Shown piece after piece: positions 51,506 to 60,017 of a stretch of DNA of 64,000 nucleotides. The notes below the pieces were generated by a model that was not told where the DNA came from, did not search any database, and saw only the letters and a program-made list of their open reading frames with translations. Position numbers and translations under genes: made by a program. Location of the stretch: NCBI GenBank assembly GCA_963747005.1, contig CAVVDT010000013.1:310001-374000 (forward strand), in the 5' to 3' direction. The DNA is from CAVVDT01 sp963747005 (GTDB taxonomy: Bacteria; Pseudomonadota; Alphaproteobacteria; Rhizobiales; Aestuariivirgaceae). How positions within the stretch are numbered: position 1 is the stretch's first letter; every line of letters starts with the position of its first letter.

Positions 51506-52696
51506 CTAGAACCGCTTCGGCAGATACCGCGCCAGCCACGCCATGGAGAGGCTCACCGCCCCGCCGGCGACGAAGACGAAGTTCAGCGGCGCGAATGTCA
51601 GGATCGCCGCGAACAGCGCCGGCATGGCGAGGCTTGCCCCGTGCCGGTAGGTGGCGAATACTGACATCATTTCCGGGCGCTCGTGCGGATGGACAGCCCG
51701 CAGGAAAGGGGTGTTGCCGACCGAATCGATCACCGTTCCCATGAAGGCGGCGCTCCACAACAGCACCATGGCCGCCGCCGGCAGCCCGGCCGCGATGCCG
51801 GCCGCGACCGTCAAGGCGCCCTCCATGGCATAGCCCCAGTTGAGCAGGCGGCGGATGCCGATGCGCTGGCCGAGCCGTCCCCAATAGCGCACGATCACCA
51901 TCGGCAGGACGCCCAGCGAAACCAGCGCGCCGCTCATCTGCTCGGAATAGCCCGACTGGGTGACGTAGATGGGCGCATAGATGAAGAACATCACCCACCA
52001 GCCGTTGCGCCCCACCGCCAGTATCCAGGCCAGCATCAGCCGCGGCTGGCGGGCAAAGCGCGGCAGGTAGCGCACCGGCCGCGGCGGCGCCTTGAGCGGG
52101 CCGGAAACGGCCGGGTTCTCGGTCAGCCGCAGCAGCCAGAACGTGGCGATGAACCCCAGCGCCGTCAGCGCCACCAGCGCAAAGGTCAGGTTTTCCCTCA
52201 CCGATTCGTTGAGGTAGACACCGAGCCATGGGCCGATGATGAAGGCCATGCCGCTATACAGCATGCGCTTGGGCTCGAAGCCGCCCAACTGTCGACGCGG
52301 TACGTGGTCGAGCAGATAGAGGTTGATGGTCACCTCCAGAATGGTGGTGGCTGCCGCCTGCGCCGCCAGCCCCGTGATCACCGACCACACCGTGTCGGCG
52401 GCGAACAGCACCGCCGTTGCCACATAGAGCACCCCGCCGAGGCTCATCATGCCGCGCCGCCTGAGGAGATGCATGAGCATCGGCGCGGTGAGGCTCGCCC
52501 CGAGGCCCAGCACGGTCACTCCCACATAGACGAGGCTGACGATCTGGGCATCGGCGACCAGCGCGTAGATCCGCAAGGGGACCACCGTCATGACCAGCGC
52601 CCGGCAGGTCGCCTCCAGTGTGAACAGCGCCACGAAGCCGCGCTGGCGGCGCTCCTCGACGGCACCCAGCACGGCGGGCAGATGAATCTGTCTCAA
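51506..52696 (-). CDS. MFS transporter
   Basis: The 396-residue protein has about 12 membrane segments, with RRRGMMSLGGVLYVATAVLF and the central RLGQRIGIRRLLNWGYAMEG loop typical of MFS. The substrate is unknown and no cognate enzyme sits beside it. It is leftward, 108 bases upstream of the DUF768-like gene and divergent from the GFA gene, with a 214-base gap. Confidence 0.85.
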   Translation of the reverse strand: MRQIHLPAVLGAVEERRQRGFVALFTLEATCRALVMTVVPLRIYALVADAQIVSLVYVGVTVLGLGASLTAPMLMHLLRRRGMMSLGGVLYVATAVLFAADTVWSVITGLAAQAAATTILEVTINLYLLDHVPRRQLGGFEPKRMLYSGMAFIIGPWLGVYLNESVRENLTFALVALTALGFIATFWLLRLTENPAVSGPLKAPPRPVRYLPRFARQPRLMLAWILAVGRNGWWVMFFIYAPIYVTQSGYSEQMSGALVSLGVLPMVIVRYWGRLGQRIGIRRLLNWGYAMEGALTVAAGIAAGLPAAAMVLLWSAAFMGTVIDSVGNTPFLRAVHPHERPEMMSVFATYRHGASLAMPALFAAILTFAPLNFVFVAGGAVSLSMAWLARYLPKRF

Positions 52697-52910
52697 GTCC
52701 TGTTGCCCCGACCGATCGAAGGCGTTGCCCCGGCCTTCATCCCCTCTAAGCCGTCATTAGCACAGACCCTTCCGCGATGCGCGCCTGCCAAGCGGCGCCT
52801 CGCAGCGCATAACCGGCAGCGTGCGGATCGTCGCATTGCCCCTTGTCGAACAATGCTATTAGTCTCTCGGGTCCCTGTCACAAGATCTGGTTCATCCAAG
52901 GAGTAACGAC

Positions 52911-53339
52911 ATGGCTGACATTCACAAGGGTCAATGTTTCTGCGGCGCGGTGCATCTGGAGGCGACCGGCGATCCGGCGGCGATGGGCTATTGCCATTGC
53001 GATTCCTGCCGCCACTGGTCGGCCGGTCCGGTGAACGCTTTCACCCTGTGGACGCCGGACAACGTAAAGGTCACTCAAGGCGCCGAATTCATCGCCACCT
53101 TCACCAGGAGCCCGACCAGCGAGCGCCAGTTCTGCAAGAAATGCGGCGGCCACCTGATGACCAACCACCCCTCATTCGGGCTGATCGACATCTACGCCGC
53201 CATCCTGCCCAGCGTGGACTTCAAGCCGGGTGTGCATGTGAACTATGCCGAGACCGTGCTGCCCATCAGGGACGGCCTGCCGAAGCTGAAGGATTTCCCC
53301 GCCGAGCTGGGCGGGTCGGGTGAGAGCGTGCCTGAATAA
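52911..53339 (+). CDS. GFA (CENP-V) family zinc-binding protein
   Basis: The 142-residue protein has the GFA cysteine pattern: Cys9 and Cys11 (GQCFCGAVHL), Cys28, Cys30 and Cys33 (YCHCDSCRHWS), Cys75 and Cys78 (FCKKCGGHL). Family members bind zinc; the formaldehyde-glutathione activity named for the family applies to few. AAGGAG lies 8 to 9 bases before the ATG. It is convergent with the ExoR-like gene. Confidence 0.93.
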   Translation: MADIHKGQCFCGAVHLEATGDPAAMGYCHCDSCRHWSAGPVNAFTLWTPDNVKVTQGAEFIATFTRSPTSERQFCKKCGGHLMTNHPSFGLIDIYAAILPSVDFKPGVHVNYAETVLPIRDGLPKLKDFPAELGGSGESVPE

Positions 53340-53358
53340 GCTGCGTGATCGGCAATAG

Positions 53359-54273
53359 CTAGTTGGCGTCCGCGGGCACCGGCGTGTCGGGGGCAAAGCC
53401 GTTCTTGCGGGTCCACTTGGCGGCTTTTGCCTGGCCGGCCTCGCGCTCGGAGGCGCTGGCCTGGCTCACCAGCGATTGCAGCCGGGAGATCACCTTGGCC
53501 TGGGCATCGGGATGCGCCGTCTGTTCGGCAAGCGTATACCACATGATGGCCCGCGCCTTGTCCTGGCGCACGATCTTGCCACTCCAGTAGAGTTCCCCGA
53601 GCAGCATCTGGGCCGGCACGTAGCGCTTGCTGGCCGAAAGCTTCAGCCACTTGATGCCTTGCCCGGGATTGCGGTTGAGGCCGAGGCCCTGCAGGTACAT
53701 GGTGGCGAGCCCGTACTGGGCGCCGGGGTGACCGTGGATGGCGGCCAGCGAATAGAGCTGGTAGGCGCGCATGGGATCGGGGGCCAGCACTCCGCTGGCG
53801 CCGTCGCGGTAATAATCGCCCAGCCGGGCCACCGCGTCGACGCACAGGGAAAGGACCTGCGGACGCGATTCGTTGGGATCGTAGAGGCTCGCCACCCGCT
53901 GATAGAACTTGATGGCGGTCGCCGCATTGAGTGTCACGCCCAGACCGAGACGATACATCTCCCCGAGATACCACGCCGCCAACGGCTCGCCGCCCTTGAT
54001 CGCCTTTTCGAAATAGTCCGCCGCTTGCGCGTAGCCGCGGCTGCGATAGGCGATCAGCCCCTTGCGCATGGCCTGCTCGCTTGGCGAATCCTCGCTGGGC
54101 GCCGGTACCAGCTCCACCATGGGCTTTGCCGGCACGAAGGAGTGAAACTGACTGAGAAAGGCCGACGAATCGTCCGCCGCCGCGCTCGCGCCCGCCATGG
54201 ACGCGGCCGTGAGGCCAGCCATCAGGCACCAGCCCAGCACGGGACGCGCCCTAGATATCCGCGTAACAAACAC
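53359..54273 (-). CDS. periplasmic Sel1-repeat protein, ExoR-like
   Basis: The 304-residue protein begins with a signal peptide (RISRARPVLGWCLMAGLTAA, cleavage near ASA). Sel1-type repeats follow: LAAWYLGEMYRLGLGV (about 98), VDAVARLGDYYRDGASGV (about 145), AQYGLATMYLQGLGLNR (about 185) and PAQMLLGELYWSGKI. Repeat spacing and the AVARLGDYYRDG segment recall ExoR, the rhizobial periplasmic inhibitor of the ExoS-ChvI two-component system; this is an analogy, not proof. The first 23 bases overlap the 3' end of ilvD, so it is probably cotranscribed and coupled. Confidence 0.75.
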   Translation of the reverse strand: MFVTRISRARPVLGWCLMAGLTAASMAGASAAADDSSAFLSQFHSFVPAKPMVELVPAPSEDSPSEQAMRKGLIAYRSRGYAQAADYFEKAIKGGEPLAAWYLGEMYRLGLGVTLNAATAIKFYQRVASLYDPNESRPQVLSLCVDAVARLGDYYRDGASGVLAPDPMRAYQLYSLAAIHGHPGAQYGLATMYLQGLGLNRNPGQGIKWLKLSASKRYVPAQMLLGELYWSGKIVRQDKARAIMWYTLAEQTAHPDAQAKVISRLQSLVSQASASEREAGQAKAAKWTRKNGFAPDTPVPADAN

Positions 54274-55975
54274 CTTCAGCTACTCCACCAGGATGAGTGA
54301 CCGCGCCCTTGAAGGCCGGCCCCACCGTCTGCGCATACTTCCACAAACACCCCGAGCCATAGCCGTTGTCGCGCGGCTTCCAGTCCTTGGCCCGGCGCGC
54401 CAGTTCGTCCTCGCTCAGATCCACCGACATGGTCCCCTCGACCGCATCGATGGTAATGACATCGCCGTTCTTGAGGAGTGCGATCGGCCCGCCCACGGCG
54501 GCCTCCGGGCCCACATGGCCGATACAGAAACCGCGGGTACCACCGGAAAAGCGCCCGTCGGTGATCAACGCCACCTTGTCGCCCATGCCCTGGCCATAGA
54601 TAGCGGCCGTGGTCGACAGCATCTCGCGCATGCCGGGACCGCCGCGCGGTCCCTCGTAGCGGATGACCAGCACCTCGCCTTCCTTGTACTGGCGCTTGGA
54701 GACCGCCTCGAAGCAGGCCTCCTCGTTATCGAAGCAGCGCGCCGGGCCGGAAAATTTCAGGCCCTTCATGCCCGCCACCTTCACGATGGCCCCCTCGGTG
54801 GCGAGATTGCCCTTCAGGACCACGACACCGCCGGTCGGCGAGAACGGGTCGCTGGCCGGGCGCACCACATCCTGGTCGGGGTTCCATTTCACGTTCTGCA
54901 GGTTTTCAGCCATGGTGCGGCCGGTGACCGTCATGCAGTCGCCGTGCAGGTAGCCGTTGTCGAGCAGCGTCTTCATCAACAGCGGAATGCCGCCGGCCTC
55001 GAACAGGTCCTTGGCCACGTAGCGCCCGCCCGGCTTGAGGTCGGCGATATAGGGGGTGCGCTTGAAGATCTCGGCCACGTCGAAGAGATCGAATTCGATG
55101 CCGCATTCATGCGCGATGGCCGGCAGGTGCAGGCCCCCGTTGGTCGAGCCGCCCGAGGCGGCGACCACGGTGGCGGCATTCTCCAGCGCCTTGCGGGTGA
55201 CGATGTCGCGCGGACGTATGTTGCGGGCGAGCAGTTGCATGACCATTTCGCCCGACGCCATGGAAAAGCGGTCGCGCAGCTCGTAAGGCGCCGGCGCGCC
55301 GGCCGAATAGGGCAGCGCCAGGCCGATCGCCTCGGAGACCATCGCCATGGTGTTGGCGGTGAACTGGCCACCGCAGGCCCCGGCCGAGGGGCAGGCGACC
55401 TGTTCGAGCGTCTCGAGGTCCTCATCGTTCATCTTGCCGACCGAATGCAACCCCACGGCCTCGAAGACGTCGACGACCGTCACGTCCTTGCCCTTGAAGG
55501 TGCCGGGCAGGATGGAGCCGCCATAGATGAAGATCGACGGCACGTTGAGCCGGCACATGGCCATCATCATGCCGGGCAGCGACTTGTCGCAGCCGGCGAG
55601 ACCCACCATCGCGTCGTAGCAGTGGCCGCGCATGGTGAGTTCGACCGAGTCGGCGATCACTTCGCGCGATACCAGCGAAGCCTTCATGCCCTGGTGGCCC
55701 ATGGCGATGCCGTCGGTGACGGTGATGGTGCAGAACTCGCGCGGCGTGCCGTGGGCGGCCGCGACGCCCTTCTTCACGACCTGCGCCTGGCGCATGAGGG
55801 AGATGTTGCAGGGTGCCGCCTCGTTCCAGCACGAAACGACGCCGACGAACGGCTGGTGGATTTCTTCGGGCGACAGGCCCATGGCGTAATAATAGGAGCG
55901 GTGCGGGGCGCGCTGCGGCCCCTCGGTCACATGCCGGCTGGGCAGTCTGGACTTGATATCTGTCTTGGCGTCCAT
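54251..55975 (-). CDS. ilvD: dihydroxy-acid dehydratase
   Basis: The 574-residue enzyme of branched-chain amino acid synthesis has the cluster and metal motifs CWNEAAPCN, GLAGCDKSLPGM and CPSAGACGGQFTANTMA. Three cysteines in these motifs hold an iron-sulfur cluster; the length fits the shorter IlvD subgroup rather than the 616-residue E. coli form. It converts 2,3-dihydroxy-3-methyl(iso)valerate to the 2-oxo acid. No other ilv genes are nearby. Its 3' end overlaps the ExoR-like gene. Confidence 0.96.
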   Translation of the reverse strand: MDAKTDIKSRLPSRHVTEGPQRAPHRSYYYAMGLSPEEIHQPFVGVVSCWNEAAPCNISLMRQAQVVKKGVAAAHGTPREFCTITVTDGIAMGHQGMKASLVSREVIADSVELTMRGHCYDAMVGLAGCDKSLPGMMMAMCRLNVPSIFIYGGSILPGTFKGKDVTVVDVFEAVGLHSVGKMNDEDLETLEQVACPSAGACGGQFTANTMAMVSEAIGLALPYSAGAPAPYELRDRFSMASGEMVMQLLARNIRPRDIVTRKALENAATVVAASGGSTNGGLHLPAIAHECGIEFDLFDVAEIFKRTPYIADLKPGGRYVAKDLFEAGGIPLLMKTLLDNGYLHGDCMTVTGRTMAENLQNVKWNPDQDVVRPASDPFSPTGGVVVLKGNLATEGAIVKVAGMKGLKFSGPARCFDNEEACFEAVSKRQYKEGEVLVIRYEGPRGGPGMREMLSTTAAIYGQGMGDKVALITDGRFSGGTRGFCIGHVGPEAAVGGPIALLKNGDVITIDAVEGTMSVDLSEDELARRAKDWKPRDNGYGSGCLWKYAQTVGPAFKGAVTHPGGVAEGVCYADI

Positions 55976-56419
55976 ATTCGGGTTCCCGTCACTCTTTAAG
56001 TGTTATTTTCTGCGTTCGTTCGTCATCGACAGCGACCCAAATCACCAGCGTCGGCCCGTCAACGCCTCTCAAGGCTTGCCGGAACCCGATTACGACGACC
56101 ACCCCGCGAATTGCGGTGGAGGAAATCGCCCCTGCTCTTGTTCACGTAGGTAAAGGCCCGAAAACCGAACCTGCCTCGCCGTCGGCCGTGAACGCCAATC
56201 CACGCTAGGAACGGTTTAGGGCGGAAAGAAGAACGAATTGCGCCTCGCGGCCGAACCGATGCAGAAAACCCACGCCATGTGGCAATTCTGCAACAAGGAA
56301 TGCCGCTGCCGGCACCTTGCCGGCCGCCCACCATGCATCCTTTCAGCGAATCTGCCATTGTGCACGGTGGAAACTGCAACAGCCCGCTGCCGTCGGCACC
56401 GCTCAGGAGGCGTCCCGCC
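55976..56419. other. intergenic region between ilvD and DUF898 gene (444 bp)
   Basis: No gene is supported. A TTGACG on the minus strand lies about 90 bases before ilvD but lacks a good -10. A small GCCGGC/GCCGGC hairpin lies at 56308-56324. The DUF898 gene has AGGAGG at its right edge. I see no further structure. Confidence 0.6.
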
Positions 56420-57553
56420 ATGACCGTCACGGCCGAGACACGCCCCGCCGCGACGGGCGAGCCCTTGACCATTACCTACGAGGCCCGGCCCGGACTTTGG
56501 GGCATCGCCATCGTCAACTGGCTTTTGAACATCATCACCTTCACGCTTTACCGCTTCTGGGCCAAGACCCGGGTGCGCCGCCACATCTGGTCGTGTGTCC
56601 ACATCAATGGCGAGCCGCTGGAATATACCGGCACCGGGCGCGAGCTGTTCCTCGGCGCCCTCGTGGTGTTCGCCGTGCTGTTCATGCCGCTCGTGCTGTT
56701 CACCGCCTTGATCTATCTGACCCTCGGACCCGAGAGCCCGGCGCTGGCCGGCACCAACGTGCTGGCTTCGCTCGTCGTGGTAGTGCTCTACGGCATGGCT
56801 GTCTACCGCGCCCGCCGCTATCGCCTGTCGCGCACCCTGTGGCGCGGCATCCGCGGCACTCTCACCGGCTCGCCCACCCGCTACACTTTCGTCTACCTTG
56901 GGGCGTTGGTGCTCAAGGCCATGACCTTCGGCTGGTCGACACCGGCCATGAACCTCGAGCTTGAGCACCGCATCGCCAACGAGGCGATGTTCGGCACCAT
57001 GCCGTTCCGCTTTTCCGGCGGCAGCGGCCCGCTCTACCGCCGCTATGCCCTTTGCTGGTTCGCCACCCTCATCGTCGTGCTTCTGGTCGTGGGCGGCATC
57101 GCCCTGGCGGCCACCGCCACCGGGGACGATCTGGCGCAATATTTCCGGAACTTCGGCAGCCACGCCGGACCTGGCTCCAAACATGTCGCCGTCATCGTGG
57201 TGGCCTCTGTCTTCGGGCTGTTGCTCCTGATCGGTCTCTACAGCCTTATCTGGGCCGCCTACACGGCGCGCCAGATGAACACCTTTGCGCGCTATACCAC
57301 CTTCGATGCGGCCCAATTCACCCTCAACGCCACCGCCTGGAGCCTCGTCGGCCTCAATCTCGGCAATATCTTGATCTTCATCTTTACGCTCGGGCTCGGC
57401 CAGCCCTTCGTCGCCCAGCGCAGCATCCGCTACTTCATCAACCGACTGAAGCCTGAAGGAACGGTGGACTGGACCACCATCCGCCAGTCCACCGCGATCA
57501 TGGACAAACGCGGCGAGGGACTTGCCGATGCCTTCGACATCGACATCTTCTGA
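56420..57553 (+). CDS. DUF898 (YjgN-like) membrane protein
   Basis: The ATG at 56420 follows AGGAGG by 9 bases and gives 377 residues. It carries the family motif LYRFWAKTRVRRHIWSCVHI then GEPLEYTGTGRELFLG (about 43-80), which recurs in part later, and about six membrane helices. Function is unknown. It overlaps the M48 gene by 26 bases, so the two products are probably made together and may act together at the membrane. Confidence 0.9.
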   Translation: MTVTAETRPAATGEPLTITYEARPGLWGIAIVNWLLNIITFTLYRFWAKTRVRRHIWSCVHINGEPLEYTGTGRELFLGALVVFAVLFMPLVLFTALIYLTLGPESPALAGTNVLASLVVVVLYGMAVYRARRYRLSRTLWRGIRGTLTGSPTRYTFVYLGALVLKAMTFGWSTPAMNLELEHRIANEAMFGTMPFRFSGGSGPLYRRYALCWFATLIVVLLVVGGIALAATATGDDLAQYFRNFGSHAGPGSKHVAVIVVASVFGLLLLIGLYSLIWAAYTARQMNTFARYTTFDAAQFTLNATAWSLVGLNLGNILIFIFTLGLGQPFVAQRSIRYFINRLKPEGTVDWTTIRQSTAIMDKRGEGLADAFDIDIF

Positions 57554-58640
57554 CGGCCGGAGCCGCACCTTCGCCGGCCAGCTTTTCGACGGCGAGACGG
57601 CGGCCAGCCATGACGTCGCCCTGAGCTTCCTTGCAGGCGGCATCGAGATTGCCGATCGGGCGGCCGGCAAGGTGCGCGTGTGGACGTTTTCCGGTCTTGC
57701 AGCCGTCGACCCGCCACTTGTCGGCCAGCCCTTGCGCCTCCGCCACGACAGCGAGCCGGGCACCCGGCTGATCGTCCCCGCCGGCCCTGCGGCCGATGCG
57801 GTCCTGGCGGGCGCGCCCTTCATCGCCCGGCGCATCAACCCCTACCGCCTGGGGCGCCAGGCGCTGATCGCGCTCGCCTGTGTCGCAGCGCTTGCGGTGA
57901 TCGGCTATCTGGTCCTCAATTTTCTGCCCCAGTCCGTCGCCGACATCATGCCCGGGTCGATACGCCAGCGCCTCGGCAGCAATATCGAGCACGCGGTGGT
58001 CAAGTCCTACACGGTGTGCCACGGCCCCGCCGGCCTTGATGCACTCGCCGCCCTCGACAATCGTCTCTCCGGCGCCATCCCCGATGCTCCGCCGTTCACT
58101 GTCCAGGTGGTGGCGTTGCCGGTGGTCAACGCCTTCGCGCTGCCCGGCGGCCGCATCATCGTCTCGGCACGGTTGATCGCCGAGGCCCAGCGCCCCGCCG
58201 AAGTGGCCGGCGTCCTCGCCCACGAGCTCGGCCATGTCTATTACCGCCATCCCGAAGCCCAGTTCGTGCGGGTCATGGGCATGCAGCTTCTGCTGACGCT
58301 CGCCACCGGCACGTCGCATGGCGATACGCTGGGCGGGCTGGCGGGTCTCCTGGCCATACTGCGCTATTCGCGCGCCGCCGAGGCGCAGGCCGATGCCTTC
58401 GCCACCCGGCTGATGACCGCAGGCCACATCGACCCGACGGGCCTGCGCGATTTCTTCATCCGCATGCAGAAGAAGGAGGGCGACACCTCGGGTGGCATTC
58501 TGTCGGGCATCGGCAACATGCTCGCCAGCCATCCCGGCACCGCCGAGCGCATCGGTAGGATCAAGCCCCTGCCGCCGGGCGAGGCCCGCGCGGTGATTTC
58601 GCCGAAAGCCTTCGCCGACCTCAAGGCGATCTGCGAATGA
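57528..58640 (+). CDS. M48-family membrane metalloprotease
   Basis: The ATG at 57528 (GAGGGA 7 bases upstream) gives 370 residues. A soluble N-terminal part of about 105 residues precedes a membrane helix (about 111-133) and the catalytic domain with HELGH (232-236) and the third ligand Glu285 (RAAEAQADAFA). It is predicted to be an active zinc peptidase with a periplasmic catalytic domain. The N-terminal part has no match I recognise. It is overlapped by the DUF898 gene, and its stop abuts the convergent aminotransferase stop. Confidence 0.9.
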   Translation: MPSTSTSSDGRSRTFAGQLFDGETAASHDVALSFLAGGIEIADRAAGKVRVWTFSGLAAVDPPLVGQPLRLRHDSEPGTRLIVPAGPAADAVLAGAPFIARRINPYRLGRQALIALACVAALAVIGYLVLNFLPQSVADIMPGSIRQRLGSNIEHAVVKSYTVCHGPAGLDALAALDNRLSGAIPDAPPFTVQVVALPVVNAFALPGGRIIVSARLIAEAQRPAEVAGVLAHELGHVYYRHPEAQFVRVMGMQLLLTLATGTSHGDTLGGLAGLLAILRYSRAAEAQADAFATRLMTAGHIDPTGLRDFFIRMQKKEGDTSGGILSGIGNMLASHPGTAERIGRIKPLPPGEARAVISPKAFADLKAICE

Positions 58641-60014
58641 TCACGCTATACCGCCCAGCACCGTGTCCAGGAGGTCGATGGCCCAGTCCATCTCGTCGCG
58701 TGTCGTCACCAGCGACGGTGTCCAGGTCAGAACATTGCCCATGGTGAGCTTTGCCGAAAGCCCGCCATCGAGAAGCCGGTAGAACACCTCTTCCGCCACA
58801 TCGCCCGCCGGCGTCCTGGCCTCGCGATCGCTCACGAGGTCGATGCCGATGAGGAAGCCGCGTCCGCGCACATCGCCGATGACGGCGTGTTTCGCCTTCA
58901 GCACCTCCAGCCGTTCCAGCGCGTGCGCCCCCACCTTCGCGGCATTGTCCACCAATCCTTCGTCCTCGATGATCGCGATGGTGGTCAGCGCTGCGCGCGC
59001 CGAAACCGGGTTCTTCTCGTGAGTATAGTGGCCGATGGCGAAGTCGCCGGCCACGTCGAGATCGCCCCGTGCCACGACGGCGGCAATGGGGAGGATGCCG
59101 CCGCCCAGCGCCTTGCCCATCACCAGGATGTCCGGCACCACACCGTCATGCTCGGAAGCGAACATGCGCCCCGTCTTGCCGAGCCCGGTGGGGATTTCAT
59201 CGAAGATCAGCAACGCCCCGTGGTCGTTGCAGGCCTGCCGCACGCTCTCCCAGAAGCCCGGCGGGGGGATATAGGGCACCGCCCTTGCCGGCTCGGCGAT
59301 GACGGCGGCGACATCGCCTTCGCGCTCCAGCACATAGCGCACCATGTTGGCGCAGGCGAGTTTGCACTGATCGAGCAGCGGCTTGCCGTCGGGCGCCGGC
59401 CAGCCATAGGGGCAGCGATAGCAGGCGAACGGCGCCACGTGCTCGGTTCCGGCCAAGAGCGGCCCGGCGATGCCGGAGCGGAAAAGCTGCTCGCCCCCCA
59501 CCGATGCCGCCCCGAATCCGGCGCCGTGAAAGGCATCCCAGAAGGAGACGGTCTTGAACCGACCGGTCGCCGCCCGCGCCAGTTTCAGCGCCACCTCGAC
59601 GGCATCCGACCCGCCGGTGGTGAACAGCACCTTGGACAGATCGCCCGGCGCGATGGCCGCTAGCTTTTCCGCCAGTTCGACGGCTTCGGCACAGGCATAG
59701 CGGCGCGGCGCGAACGGCAGCCTGTCCATCTGTTCGGCAATCGCCCTCTTGAGGCGCGCATGCCCGTAGCCGATGTGATGGACGTTGTTGCCGTGAAAAT
59801 CGAGATAGCGCTTGCCCGCCCCGTCCCAGATATAGGCGCCCTCGGCCTTCGAGATGGTGTTGAGGCAGGGGCTGGAAACCGACTGGTGCAGGAAGGCCGC
59901 CGCGTCCGCTGCGATCAGTGCCTTGCTCGCCACATCGAGCCGTCGCGCGGCCCATTGCGCCCGTCGCGCCGAGGTATTGGCTTCACCTTCGGAAGGTTCG
60001 GGCGCCCGCGCCAT
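58641..60014 (-). CDS. class III PLP-dependent aminotransferase-fold enzyme, PbfA-like
   Basis: The 457-residue protein has GGSDAVEVALKLARAATGRF, the PLP Asp in FDEIPTGLGKTGR (Asp272) and the Schiff-base Lys301 (VMGKALGGG). LHQSVSSPCLN, YLDFHGNNVHHIGYGH and GHYTHEKNPVSARAAL resemble the subgroup that includes (R)-1-hydroxy-2-aminoethylphosphonate ammonia-lyase (PbfA), but a CYRC pair (198-201) differs and no phosphonate genes are nearby. The reaction is therefore open: lyase or transaminase. It starts 3 bases after gatA, so it is in the gatCA transcript. Confidence 0.78.
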   Translation of the reverse strand: MARAPEPSEGEANTSARRAQWAARRLDVASKALIAADAAAFLHQSVSSPCLNTISKAEGAYIWDGAGKRYLDFHGNNVHHIGYGHARLKRAIAEQMDRLPFAPRRYACAEAVELAEKLAAIAPGDLSKVLFTTGGSDAVEVALKLARAATGRFKTVSFWDAFHGAGFGAASVGGEQLFRSGIAGPLLAGTEHVAPFACYRCPYGWPAPDGKPLLDQCKLACANMVRYVLEREGDVAAVIAEPARAVPYIPPPGFWESVRQACNDHGALLIFDEIPTGLGKTGRMFASEHDGVVPDILVMGKALGGGILPIAAVVARGDLDVAGDFAIGHYTHEKNPVSARAALTTIAIIEDEGLVDNAAKVGAHALERLEVLKAKHAVIGDVRGRGFLIGIDLVSDREARTPAGDVAEEVFYRLLDGGLSAKLTMGNVLTWTPSLVTTRDEMDWAIDLLDTVLGGIA

Positions 60015-60017
60015 CGC

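Noticed and set aside
56216..57838. 540-codon minus-strand frame over the DUF898 and M48 genes
   Set aside because: Antisense shadow; the plus-strand genes have good ribosome sites and family motifs.
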